Assembly (NCBI RefSeq): GCF_001679785.1
Contig: NZ_CP016286.1
Span: forward strand, 1,612,001-1,676,000
Origin: Rhizobium leguminosarum
GTDB taxonomy: Bacteria; Pseudomonadota; Alphaproteobacteria; Rhizobiales; Rhizobiaceae
Length of the DNA: 64,000 nucleotides
Reading direction: 5' to 3'
Below, one piece after another: positions 18,425-26,490 of the stretch. The position numbers and the translations under genes are program-made. The notes beneath the pieces were generated by a model. That model did no database searches and was not told the origin of the DNA. It saw only the letters and a program-made list of their open reading frames with translations. How positions within the stretch are numbered: the first letter of the stretch is position 1; the number at the start of each line of letters is the position of its first letter.

Positions 18425-19699
18425 TCAGGCGTGCTTTTCGAGCCAGGCCGAAATCACGCCTTCCAGCGCCTCGACCAGGGCCTCGTCTTCCAGTTCCTCG
18501 ACAATCTCGGCGACGAAGGCGTTGACGAGCATCGCCCGCGCCTTGTTCTCCGGAATACCCCGCGCCATCATGTAATAGAGATGGTTGGCGTCGATATCGG
18601 TCACCGTCGCGCCGTGGCCGCACTGGACATCATCGGCGAAGATCTCAAGCTCGGGCTTGACCGAGAATTCTGCGTCGTCGGACATCAGCAGCGTGTTGCA
18701 GGCCATCTTGGCATCGGTCTTCTGCGCATCGGGCGCCACTCGGATCATGCCCTGGAAGACGCCCTTGGCACGGTCGAAGACGACGTTGCGGATCACTTCG
18801 GTCGAGCCGGTATTCGGTACGTCGTGGCCGAGCACCATCGTCACGTCGGTATGGCTTTCTGCTCCGAGCAGGTTTATGCCGCGCAACGTCAGATCGGCGC
18901 CTTCGCCCGTCACCTTGATATGCAGCTCCTGCCGGACCAGCTTGCCGCCGGCATTGATGACGAAAAGCCGGAGCTTGGCGTCAGCGCCCAGATCGATGCG
19001 GATCTGCCCGAGATGCGTATCGTCAGCCCCCTGCTGCTGGAGGATGATCCAGGTCAGTTCGGCGCCTTCGCCAACCGTGATGTCGCTGACATGGGACACC
19101 AGCGCTGCATCGCCGGTCACCGTGCGGTGACGCTCGATGACGGTCGCCTTGACGCCGGCGCCGAAGGACACAGGCAAGCGCGTATGCGTCTGCCCACCGG
19201 CATGGATGAACTGGATTTCAAGGGGGTTTTCAAGCTCGGTATCGGCAGGCACGTCGACGACATAGCCATCGCGCACGAAGCTGCCATTGATGCGGCCGAC
19301 CGCGTCGTCAGAACCGAGTGCATCCAGGCCACCCGCGGCAGAGCCGTCAAGCAGACGTTCGGAATAGGCCGAAACGCCAAGACCGTCGACCGTAGCCTTC
19401 TGGTTGGAATGGCCTTGGATCACCGCCAGCACCGTGGCGTCATCAACGAGCGGCTCCAAAGCCTGCGAGCCGGCATCGCCCGCCTGCTGCGGGACAGTGC
19501 GCAGCAGGTTCTTGAGGTCGGTATAGTGCCAGGCCTCGATGCGGCGCGTCGGCAGGCCGGCTTTCTTCAGGTCGTCGAGAAGTCGGTCGCGCAGTGCCGT
19601 CACCGCGCCATTGCCCGGCAGCTCGCCGATCTGCTGGTTGAAAGCCTCGATCAGCGCCGTCTCGGCCGCAGTCAGGCGGCTCGTCGTCTGCATATTCAT
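18425..19699 (-). CDS. sufD: SUF scaffold subunit SufD
   Basis: From the ATG at 19699 (AAAGGA upstream) this gives 424 residues. It shows the SufD beta-helix core: DAALVSHVSDITVGEGAELTWI, LRLFVINAGGKLVRQELHIKVTGEGADLTLRGI, and the C-terminal VQCGHGATVTDIDANHLYYMMARGIPENKARAMLVNAFVAEI. SufD pairs with SufB on the SufC ATPase dimer to build Fe-S clusters. The longer in-frame extension to 19774 runs into sufC and is unlikely. It starts 25 bases after sufC. Confidence 0.95.
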   Translation of the reverse strand: MNMQTTSRLTAAETALIEAFNQQIGELPGNGAVTALRDRLLDDLKKAGLPTRRIEAWHYTDLKNLLRTVPQQAGDAGSQALEPLVDDATVLAVIQGHSNQKATVDGLGVSAYSERLLDGSAAGGLDALGSDDAVGRINGSFVRDGYVVDVPADTELENPLEIQFIHAGGQTHTRLPVSFGAGVKATVIERHRTVTGDAALVSHVSDITVGEGAELTWIILQQQGADDTHLGQIRIDLGADAKLRLFVINAGGKLVRQELHIKVTGEGADLTLRGINLLGAESHTDVTMVLGHDVPNTGSTEVIRNVVFDRAKGVFQGMIRVAPDAQKTDAKMACNTLLMSDDAEFSVKPELEIFADDVQCGHGATVTDIDANHLYYMMARGIPENKARAMLVNAFVAEIVEELEDEALVEALEGVISAWLEKHA

Positions 19700-19724
19700 G
19701 GACGTCGTCCTTTCCACCCGAAAC

Positions 19725-20480
19725 TCAGGCCGCCGTGCCGATGATGTCGGCATAGCCGTTGGCTTCCAGCTCATGCGCCAGCGTCTTGTCGCCCGACTTG
19801 ATCACCTGGCCCTTGTAGAGCACGTGGACGGTATCCGGCACGATATAGTCGAGCAGGCGCTGGTAGTGGGTGATGACCACGACCGCGCGGTCCGGCGAAC
19901 GCAGCGCGTTGACGCCGTCGGCGACAATCTTCAGCGCATCGATGTCCAGGCCGGAATCGGTTTCGTCAAGCACGCAGAGCTTCGGTTCGAGCAGCGCCAT
20001 CTGCAGGATCTCGGCCCGCTTCTTCTCGCCGCCGGAGAAGCCGACGTTCAGCGGCCGCTTCAGCATCTCGGTATTGATCTGCAGCTTGCCGGCGGCATCC
20101 TTGACGCGGCGCATGAAATCCGGCGTCGTCAGCTCGTCTTCGCCGCGCGCCTTGCGCTGCTCGTTCATCGCCACCTTCAGGAACTGCATGGTGGCGACGC
20201 CCGGAATTTCGACCGGGTACTGGAAGGCAAGGAAGATGCCCTTGGCGGCGCGCTCGGCCGGATCGAGCTCGAGAATGCTTTCGCCATTATAGAGAATGTC
20301 ACCCTCGGTGACTTCGTAGTCACTGCGGCCGGACAGCACATAGGAGAGCGTCGACTTGCCGGAGCCGTTCGGCCCCATGATCGCGGCAACTTCGCCGGCC
20401 TTCACCGTCAGGTTCAGGCCACGGATGATCTCGGTGCCGTCTTCGGCGATACGGGCATGAAGGTTCTTGATTTCTAGCAT
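19725..20480 (-). CDS. sufC: SUF ABC-type ATPase SufC
   Basis: This 251-residue ATPase has the Walker A GPNGSGKST, the signature region NVGFSGGEKKRAEILQMALLEPKLCVLDETDSGLDIDAL containing Walker B, and an H-loop VITHYQRLLDYI. It powers the SufBC2D scaffold. I chose the ATG at 20480 because AGGAAG lies six bases upstream and MLEIKNLHA is the family start; an in-frame ATG at 20498 lies before that ribosome binding site. Sixty-five bases separate its start from the left arm of the inverted repeat that bounds the GIY-YIG gene. Confidence 0.96.
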   Translation of the reverse strand: MLEIKNLHARIAEDGTEIIRGLNLTVKAGEVAAIMGPNGSGKSTLSYVLSGRSDYEVTEGDILYNGESILELDPAERAAKGIFLAFQYPVEIPGVATMQFLKVAMNEQRKARGEDELTTPDFMRRVKDAAGKLQINTEMLKRPLNVGFSGGEKKRAEILQMALLEPKLCVLDETDSGLDIDALKIVADGVNALRSPDRAVVVITHYQRLLDYIVPDTVHVLYKGQVIKSGDKTLAHELEANGYADIIGTAA

Positions 20481-20545
20481 TTCGTTCTTCCTGTTCATAA
20501 AGCGGATTCAAGTGCCGCCTGATAGACCGTTCGCACCGGTCTCGA

Positions 20546-20577
20546 TCCGTCATCCTCGGGCTTGTCCCGAGGATCTA
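20546..20577. repeat. Left arm of a perfect 32-bp inverted repeat (palindromic unit)
   Basis: This 32-base arm is the exact reverse complement of 20931-20962. It also contains its own hairpin: GATCCTCGGG-type sequence with its complement around a short centre. Together the arms bracket the GIY-YIG gene, between sufC and sufB. Confidence 0.92.
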
Positions 20578-20582
20578 AGCCG

Positions 20583-20909
20583 TCAATTGTAATCGCTCCA
20601 CTCCCGCGTATTCGGATGCGGTCGATAGACATTCTCGATTTCATCGATCCGCTCGTAGAGATCCATCCAGGTCGGATTGAGCTCCTCTACGAGCTTGATC
20701 TTCCATTCACGCATATAGCGCTTCAGAGATTTTTCCCGCTGGATCGCCAACACGATGTTCGGATGGTGCTCAAACCAGACGAGATTCTTTGCTCTGTATT
20801 TCTGCGTAAAACCCTTCTGGATTTCGTTGCGATGTTCCCAAATGCGTCCGTGCAAATCGCTCGTTACGCCTCGTGGTTTGTCGGACATCATGTAGACGAA
20901 ACCACTCAT
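20583..20909 (-). CDS. GIY-YIG family nuclease (YhbQ/UPF0213-like), second motif missing
   Basis: This 108-residue protein starts MSGFVYMMSDKP, corresponding to the GIY motif region (usually YVYIL). It continues RGVTSDLHGRIWEHRNE with the Arg/Glu region and GFTQKYRAKNLVWFE, all typical of small stand-alone GIY-YIG nucleases. The NGTLYIG-type segment that carries the second motif is absent: KP joins directly to RGVTSDL, as if about five residues were deleted. It is therefore probably catalytically impaired, though the frame is open. It sits inside a 32-bp inverted repeat between sufB and sufC on the operon strand. Confidence 0.85.
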   Translation of the reverse strand: MSGFVYMMSDKPRGVTSDLHGRIWEHRNEIQKGFTQKYRAKNLVWFEHHPNIVLAIQREKSLKRYMREWKIKLVEELNPTWMDLYERIDEIENVYRPHPNTREWSDYN

Positions 20910-20930
20910 CCCACTTTCCGGATACGTGCG

Positions 20931-20962
20931 TAGATCCTCGGGACAAGCCCGAGGATGACGGA
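20931..20962. repeat. Right arm of the 32-bp inverted repeat
   Basis: This is the exact reverse complement of 20546-20577, ending nine bases from the sufB stop codon. Its internal palindrome (ATCCTCGGG...CCCGAGGAT) would form a hairpin in the suf mRNA just after sufB. Confidence 0.92.
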
Positions 20963-20971
20963 AAACTGCGG

Positions 20972-22441
20972 CTAACCGACCGAGCCCTCGAGCGAGATGC
21001 TGATCAGCTTCTGCGCCTCGACGGCGAATTCCATCGGCAGCTCCTGCAGGACTTCCTTGACGAAGCCGTTGACGATCAGCGCGATCGCCGCTTCGGTCGG
21101 GATGCCGCGCTGCAGGCAGTAAAACAGCTGACCCTCGGAGATCTTCGAGGTTGTCGCCTCATGTTCGAACTGCGCCGTCGAATTCTTCGCCTCGATGTAA
21201 GGCACGGTATGGGCGCCGCACTTGTCGCCGATCAACAGCGAATCGCACTGGGTGAAGTTGCGCGCGTTCGACGCCTTGCGGTGAGCCGAAACCTGGCCAC
21301 GATAGGTGTTGTTCGAAACACCGGCGGCGATGCCCTTGGAAACGATGCGGCTCGACGTGTTCTTGCCGAGATGGATCATCTTGGTGCCACTGTCGATCTG
21401 CTGATGGCCGTTCGACACGGCGATCGAGTAGAACTCGCCGCGGCTGTCGTCGCCGCGCAGGATGCAGGATGGATATTTCCAGGTGATCGCCGAGCCGGTT
21501 TCGACCTGCGTCCACGAAATCTTCGAACGGTCGCCGCGGCAATCGCCGCGCTTGGTGACGAAGTTGTAGATGCCGCCCTTGCCGTTCTTGTCGCCAGGAT
21601 ACCAGTTCTGGACGGTGGAATATTTGATCTCGGCATCATCGAGCGCAACCAGCTCGACCACGGCGGCATGCAGCTGGTTTTCATCGCGCTGCGGCGCCGT
21701 GCAGCCTTCGAGATAGGAGACGTAGGCGCCCTCTTCCGCGATGATCAGCGTGCGCTCAAACTGGCCGGTGCCCTTCTCATTGATGCGGAAATAGGTGGAC
21801 AGCTCCATCGGGCAACGAACGCCTTTCGGCACGAAGACGAAGGAGCCATCGGTGAAGACCGCCGAATTGAGCGTCGCATAATAGTTGTCCGAGGTCGGCA
21901 CGACCGAGCCGAGATATTTCCGGACGAGATCGGGATATTCGCGGATGGCCTCCGAGATCGACATGAAGATCACGCCGGCCTTCTTCAGCTCTGCCTTGAA
22001 GGTGGTGACGACCGAGACGCTGTCGAAAACGGCGTCGACGGCGATCTTCGGCTTCTCGACGCCGGCAAGAATCTCCTGCTCACGCAGCGGAATGCCGAGC
22101 TTCTCATAGACCTTCAACAGCTCCGGATCGACCTCATCGAGCGACTTCGGACCCGGCGTGCTTTTCGGCGCAGCGTAATAATAGATGTCGTTGAAATCGA
22201 TCTTCGGATAATTGACTCGCGCCCAGGTCGGCTCTTCCAGCGTCAGCCAGCGCCGATAGGCCTCGAGACGCCATTCCAGCATCCATTCCGGCTCCTGCTT
22301 CTTGGCCGAAATAAAGCGGATGATATCCTCGGACAGGCCCTTCGGCGCCTTGTCCATCTCGATGACGGTCTCGAAACCGTATTTGTACTGATCCACATCG
22401 ATCAGGCGCACCTGGTCGATTGTTTCCTGCACGGCAGCCAT
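20972..22441 (-). CDS. sufB: SUF scaffold subunit SufB
   Basis: This 489-residue protein begins [36 protein letters not shown]. It has the SufB signatures [52 protein letters not shown], and [19 protein letters not shown] near the C-terminus. SufB is the scaffold on which clusters are assembled and accepts sulfur from SufS. The ATG at 22441 has GGAGA upstream; a longer frame to 22468 only adds non-family residues. It lies 93 bases after the NifS-like gene. Confidence 0.97.
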   Translation of the reverse strand: MAAVQETIDQVRLIDVDQYKYGFETVIEMDKAPKGLSEDIIRFISAKKQEPEWMLEWRLEAYRRWLTLEEPTWARVNYPKIDFNDIYYYAAPKSTPGPKSLDEVDPELLKVYEKLGIPLREQEILAGVEKPKIAVDAVFDSVSVVTTFKAELKKAGVIFMSISEAIREYPDLVRKYLGSVVPTSDNYYATLNSAVFTDGSFVFVPKGVRCPMELSTYFRINEKGTGQFERTLIIAEEGAYVSYLEGCTAPQRDENQLHAAVVELVALDDAEIKYSTVQNWYPGDKNGKGGIYNFVTKRGDCRGDRSKISWTQVETGSAITWKYPSCILRGDDSRGEFYSIAVSNGHQQIDSGTKMIHLGKNTSSRIVSKGIAAGVSNNTYRGQVSAHRKASNARNFTQCDSLLIGDKCGAHTVPYIEAKNSTAQFEHEATTSKISEGQLFYCLQRGIPTEAAIALIVNGFVKEVLQELPMEFAVEAQKLISISLEGSVG

Positions 22442-22534
22442 TTCATTCTCCAATCTCGCCGGATACAAGGTCCGGCAGCTTGTAGCGTTTGGGCAATTAT
22501 CTTGCCCCTTATGTAAGAGGCCAAAAGGGACTTT

Positions 22535-23752
22535 TCAGCCCGATTGGCAAGCAGAAATTTGCGTTTCCGCAAGTTTTGACACCGGGCAAGCCGCCTCCCC
22601 AGCCGACCTGCGCCGGTTGGCGATCTTTGCGAAAGCCGCAATCGCCCTGTCGATATCCTCTTCCGTCGTCGAAAAGCCGAGCGAGATGCGCAGAGCGCCG
22701 AGCTTGGCGTCACGTCCCATCGCCGTCAGCACATGGCTTTCGCCAAGGCGACCCGATGAGCAGGCCGAACCTGCGGAAAGTGCAACGCCTTCGAGATCGA
22801 AGGCGATCTGTCCAGTCTCGGCTTTCAGCCCCGGCAGGGTGAAGAAGATCGTATTGGTGACACGCTCGCCACCCTCGCCGTGGATCATCACATCGGCTGC
22901 CGCCTCACGCATGCCGGCCTCGAGCCGCTCGCGCAACGCGCCGATTGCCACATTGCGCGCCTCGAGTTCGTCGGCCGCCGCTTCAGCTGCCGCGCCGAAG
23001 CCGATTAGCGCCAGCGAATTCTGCGTCCCTGAGCGGTGACCCCGCTCCTGCCCGCCGCCCTGGATCAGCGGCCTGGGCATCAGCGCTTCGCCCTGCGCAA
23101 TGAGCGCGCCGGCACCCTTCGGCCCGCCGATCTTGTGCGAGGAAACGATCATGAAGTCCGCACCGATCCTGACGATATCGAGCGCGATGCGGCCGGCCGC
23201 CTGCACGGCGTCGACGACGAAGAGCCCACCATGGGCGTGGACGATCTTAGCCGCCGCCTCGACCGGCTGGACGATGCCCGTCTCGTTGTTGACGAGCATG
23301 ATAGCGACCATCGGCAGGCCGGCGGCCTTGTCATGCGCATCAAGCAGGCGGCCGAGCGTATCGAGATCGACGATGCCGGCTTCCGTCACCGGAATCTCCG
23401 TCATACTCTCCCTGGCGAAGCGGCCGCCTTCGCGCACAGCCGGGTGCTCGATCGCCGAAAAATAAAGATGGCCGAGCCGAAGCGGCGTGCGGCCCATGCG
23501 GAAATCCGGCGTCAGCACCAGATTGGCGGCTTCGGTCGCGCCGCTGGTAAAGACCACATTGCCGGCATCGGTGCCGGCAAGTGCTGCCACCTTGCGTCGT
23601 GCGCCTTCGATGGCGGCGCGCGCGGCGCGACCCTCTCCATGCACGCTGTTCGGATTGCCAAATACGTCGATGGCGCGCATGATCGCCGCGCGTGCTGCGG
23701 GGTGCAGCGGCGCTGTGGCATTCCAGTCGAGATAAAGGCGTGGCGGCGCCAT
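22535..23752 (-). CDS. Group I cysteine desulfurase (NifS/IscS-like), first gene of suf operon
   Basis: This 405-residue aminotransferase class V protein begins RLYLDWNATAPLHPAARAAI. It has GNPNSVHGEGRAARAAIEGAR, the pyridoxal phosphate lysine in VSSHKIGGPKGAGAL, and the catalytic cysteine loop SAGSACSSGRLGESHVL, which is the longer group I loop. It differs clearly from SufS in the same operon. It probably supplies sulfur to SufB or to tRNA thiolation. It is the promoter-proximal gene, downstream of the Irr/RirA-type operators. Confidence 0.93.
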   Translation of the reverse strand: MAPPRLYLDWNATAPLHPAARAAIMRAIDVFGNPNSVHGEGRAARAAIEGARRKVAALAGTDAGNVVFTSGATEAANLVLTPDFRMGRTPLRLGHLYFSAIEHPAVREGGRFARESMTEIPVTEAGIVDLDTLGRLLDAHDKAAGLPMVAIMLVNNETGIVQPVEAAAKIVHAHGGLFVVDAVQAAGRIALDIVRIGADFMIVSSHKIGGPKGAGALIAQGEALMPRPLIQGGGQERGHRSGTQNSLALIGFGAAAEAAADELEARNVAIGALRERLEAGMREAAADVMIHGEGGERVTNTIFFTLPGLKAETGQIAFDLEGVALSAGSACSSGRLGESHVLTAMGRDAKLGALRISLGFSTTEEDIDRAIAAFAKIANRRRSAGEAACPVSKLAETQISACQSG

Positions 23753-23867
23753 GATCTTCAGTCCTGCGCTTGACGAGCTTGCTTCAGCGGCCGCGGTTCA
23801 TTTTTCTTGAAATTTCCGCCGGGCTTGCCTTATGACACGTTCCACGATGCGTGGATCGCCATGCAAG

Positions 23868-23884
23868 TTTCGAATTGTTCTAAA
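23868..23884. promoter_or_regulatory. Irr-type ICE box (iron control element)
   Basis: TTTCGAATTGTTCTAAA matches the rhizobial Irr consensus TTTAGAA-N3-TTCTAAA at 13 of 14 defined positions. It lies about 116-132 bases upstream of the desulfurase ATG, just downstream of the predicted -10 on the suf strand. Irr control of suf operons is known in Rhizobiales; the site here is predicted by eye. Confidence 0.65.
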
Positions 23885-23888
23885 CTGC

Positions 23889-23917
23889 GTTTTAGAAAAG
23901 CTGACAACACTAGTCAA
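23889..23917 (-). promoter_or_regulatory. Predicted suf operon promoter
   Basis: On the minus strand TTGACT (23917-23912) and TAAAAC (23894-23889) are separated by exactly 17 bases, a good sigma-70 type pair. The leader to the desulfurase start would be about 130 bases. The promoter is overlapped by the RirA-type box and adjoined by the Irr-type box. Confidence 0.55.
23902..23916. promoter_or_regulatory. RirA-type iron-responsive operator (TGA-N9-TCA)
   Basis: TGACAACACTAGTCA fits the IRO pattern TGA-N9-TCA and is partly palindromic. It overlaps the -35 element and spacer of the predicted suf promoter, the expected place for a repressor. A wider inverted repeat, TGACAAC (23902-23908) with GTTGTCA (23923-23929), includes it. 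Confidence 0.55.
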
Positions 23918-23969
23918 GTCAGGTTGTCATCCAACGCAGCGCGAACGCGAAATAAAACCCGGAGTACCA

Positions 23970-24647
23970 ATGCCCGAAGTTATTTTCAACGGCCCAGCCG
24001 GCCGTCTTGAAGGCCGCTACCAGCCCTCCAAGGAAAAAAGCGCGCCCATCGCCCTGATTCTGCATCCGCATCCGCAGTTCGGCGGCACGATGAACAATCA
24101 GATCGTCTATCAGCTCTTCTACATGTTCCAGAAGCGCGGGTTCACGACGCTGCGCTTCAATTTCCGGGGCATCGGCCGCAGCCAGGGTGAATTCGACCAC
24201 GGCGCCGGCGAGCTCTCGGATGCCGCCTCGGCGCTCGACTGGGTGCAGAGCCTGCATCCTGATTCCAAGACCTGTTGGGTCGCCGGTTATTCCTTCGGCT
24301 CCTGGATCGGCATGCAGCTCCTGATGCGCCGACCGGAGATCGAAGGCTTCATGTCGATCGCGCCGCAGCCAAACACCTACGACTTTTCCTTCCTGGCACC
24401 CTGCCCGTCTTCCGGCCTCATCATCAACGGCGAAGCCGACAAGGTGGCCCCGGAAAAGGATGTCAACGGCCTGGTCGAGAAGCTGAAGACCCAGAAGGGC
24501 ATCCTCATCACCCATCGCACCGTTGCCAACGCCAACCACTTCTTCAACGGCCAGGTGGAAACGCTGATGGGCGAATGCGAGGACTATCTCGACCGTCGCC
24601 TCAACGGCGAACTGGTGCCGGAACCGGCCGCCAAGCGGATTCGCTGA
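23970..24647 (+). CDS. Alpha/beta hydrolase, dienelactone hydrolase/COG2945 type
   Basis: From the ATG at 23970 (GGAG upstream) this gives 225 residues. LEGRYQPSKEKSAPIALILHPHPQFGGTMNN carries the HPHP..GG oxyanion region, followed by TLRFNFRGIGRSQGEFD. The nucleophile serine is in VAGYSFGSWIGMQLL, and the triad is completed by Asp in INGEADKVAP and His in NANHFFNGQ. This pattern is that of the COG2945 small hydrolases; the substrate is unknown. It is divergent from the suf operon and shares the 217-base region with the iron boxes. Confidence 0.9.
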   Translation: MPEVIFNGPAGRLEGRYQPSKEKSAPIALILHPHPQFGGTMNNQIVYQLFYMFQKRGFTTLRFNFRGIGRSQGEFDHGAGELSDAASALDWVQSLHPDSKTCWVAGYSFGSWIGMQLLMRRPEIEGFMSIAPQPNTYDFSFLAPCPSSGLIINGEADKVAPEKDVNGLVEKLKTQKGILITHRTVANANHFFNGQVETLMGECEDYLDRRLNGELVPEPAAKRIR

Positions 24648-24790
24648 CACCACAAATCTCGGCCTCATCGAGGCCATGACGGTCCGCAACACAACCGGGC
24701 CGGCTGTCCCGGAACAGATCACCTACCGTGTTGCAATCCATGTTGCAGTGCGGTAGGGTCCTCGCGATCCTAACAAAAGCGAGGTCCGCA

Positions 24791-25966
24791 ATGACCAAGT
24801 CGTTCGGGGAAGTCCTGGATAAGTATAGGGGAATTGGTCCGGGGTTCGATTTTCTTCGAATAGGGCTCGCCTTTTCCATCGTATTGACCCATTCCTTTTT
24901 GTTAACCGACAACAATGACTTCATCAGGGGGTCAGTATTCTGGTTTACTGAATACGCTCTTGTTCCGATGTTCTTCGCTTTGAGCGGATTTCTGATCGCC
25001 GGCAGCGCCCAGCGCCTGAGCCTTCGGAATTTTCTGATCAACCGAGGCTTGCGCATCGTCCCGGCCCTCGCCGTCGATATCGTCGTTTGTTCGCTGATCA
25101 TCGGGCCGATCATTACGGTCGTTTACCACTCCGAATATTTTACCGATCAGCGGTTTTTCAAATACTTCCTGAATATCGTCGGCTGGATCCATTACGAGCT
25201 TCCGGGCGTCTTCCAGGATAATCCGAGCCAGCGCGTCAACGGCGCTCTCTGGACGGTTCCCTGGGAAATCTTCTGCTACATCATCATGTCGTTCCTGATG
25301 ATCACCGCCATCGTGAAGACGCGCTACAAGCTGCTGGCGGTGACGGTCGCCTACATCGTTATCGGCCTTATCGTGCAGAAGATGCCCTACCTGTTGCCGG
25401 GTTCGATCAAGCCGATCGCGCGCTTCCTGTTCATGAGCCGAGGCTCCCAGCTGATAACGGCCTTCATGATGGGCATTGTCGCCTTTCAGTTTAGGGCAGT
25501 CATTCCGCATTCCCGCTGGATATTCGGCGCTGCCTGCCTGGTCTGCATCGTCGCCATCCTCACCCTGGACAGCCGCGCGACGGAGTCGGTGCTCAACCGG
25601 CCCCTGGTCATCACCTCTCTTGTTTACATCACCGTCTTCGTCGGCCTGTCCGAGGTGCCCATCCCGGCCTTTTTCAGGAAAGGCGACTATTCCTACGGCG
25701 TCTATCTTTATCACGACCCGTTTTTGCAGATCTGGATCAGCTCGTTCCCGTCGGTTTTCCTCTATCCGAAATATGGTGCGCTGGCGCTCTATCTCGTCGG
25801 CCTGCCATCGGCTCTCGCCGTTGCGGTGCTGTCCTGGCATTTCATCGAGAAGCCGATCCTCGGCCTGCGCAAGAAATTCTCGTTCATCGCCCAGGTCAGG
25901 GGCGTCGAGGATGGCAATCAGGCTGGGCGCGAATCCCATGTCCGGCCGGTCGCCGTAAAGAGTTAG
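24791..25966 (+). CDS. Acyltransferase 3 family membrane protein (OafA/YrhL-like)
   Basis: This 391-residue protein has about ten hydrophobic segments. Near the start, FDFLRIGLAFSIVLTHSFLL holds the R..H pair conserved in acyltransferase 3 proteins, followed by FALSGFLIAGSAQRLSLRNFLINRGLRIVPAL. Such enzymes O-acylate envelope sugars such as lipopolysaccharide, exopolysaccharide or Nod factor, but no glycan genes are nearby. The ATG at 24791 has GCGAGG upstream. The 143 bases before it hold no recognised element. It converges with the broken GNAT gene, overlapping it by four bases. Confidence 0.92.
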   Translation: MTKSFGEVLDKYRGIGPGFDFLRIGLAFSIVLTHSFLLTDNNDFIRGSVFWFTEYALVPMFFALSGFLIAGSAQRLSLRNFLINRGLRIVPALAVDIVVCSLIIGPIITVVYHSEYFTDQRFFKYFLNIVGWIHYELPGVFQDNPSQRVNGALWTVPWEIFCYIIMSFLMITAIVKTRYKLLAVTVAYIVIGLIVQKMPYLLPGSIKPIARFLFMSRGSQLITAFMMGIVAFQFRAVIPHSRWIFGAACLVCIVAILTLDSRATESVLNRPLVITSLVYITVFVGLSEVPIPAFFRKGDYSYGVYLYHDPFLQIWISSFPSVFLYPKYGALALYLVGLPSALAVAVLSWHFIEKPILGLRKKFSFIAQVRGVEDGNQAGRESHVRPVAVKS

Positions 25967-26490
25967 AGCTTTGCCGGCCGCATATCGGCGGTCAGTTCGA
26001 AAGCCGTGTCCAGCACTCCATCGATCAGGATCGGCGCGCGTTCGCGCATGCCGATCTTTCTGAGGACACGCTGCGAGGCGATGTTTTCGGGATGCGTGAA
26101 GGCGATGAAGCCCGATGCAAGCTCCCTTTCGAAGAACCAGTCGGCCAATGCACTCGCCGCTTCGGTCGCCAGGCCCCTGCCCCAAGCCTCCTCGCGCAGG
26201 GAATAACCGAGTTCGAATTGCTCGTTCCTGAACTTCGAAATCCCCGCGCGGCCGACGAAGCTACCGTCCTCGGCGAGGAGCTTGTATTTGGTCGTGCCGT
26301 CGCGCGCCTGCTCCTCGAACCAGCCCCTCAGCCGCTGCTCGGCTTTCTCGAGGCTCCACGGCACGTTGCCGGACAGATATCAGGTCGTCGCCATCGTTGA
26401 ATGCAGCTGTTGCACCAGGATCGCATCGCCTTCGTCCCACATGACGAAGGTAAGCCGTGGCGTCTTCAGTATGACCATTTGCTCTGTCAT
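25963..26490 (-). pseudogene. RimJ/RimL-type GNAT acetyltransferase interrupted by a stop codon
   Basis: Reading from the ATG at 26490 gives [20 protein letters not shown]..., a normal GNAT N-terminus. A TGA at 26382-26380 interrupts it, and the same frame then continues YLSGNVPWSLEKAEQRLRGWFEEQ to the stop at 25963. The second part has the typical domain core FVGRAGISKF, ELGYSLREEAWGRGLATEAASAL and HPENIASQRVLRKIGM. A single CGA-to-TGA change would explain the break. The 5' ATG overlaps the anmK stop codon (ATGA), so the intact gene was coupled to anmK. A GTG at 26364 could still start the C-terminal part. Confidence 0.82.

Noticed and set aside
17480..19744. 754-residue open frame on the plus strand
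   Set aside because: It is antisense to sufS and sufD, has no recognisable domain, and its residue pattern (rich in H, R, D, G) is typical of the shadow of GC-rich genes.
20546..20962. Classical insertion sequence
   Set aside because: There is no transposase, no target duplication that I could identify, and the only gene is a GIY-YIG protein, so I describe it as a repeat-bounded cassette instead.
20873..22516. 547-residue plus-strand frame
   Set aside because: It is antisense to sufB, with no domain; the real gene is the conserved SufB on the minus strand.
23878..23897. TTCTAAA...TTTAGAA as an Irr box
   Set aside because: The half-sites are in the outward orientation with a six-base spacer, unlike the ICE; the overlapping 23868-23884 match has the correct orientation and three-base spacer.
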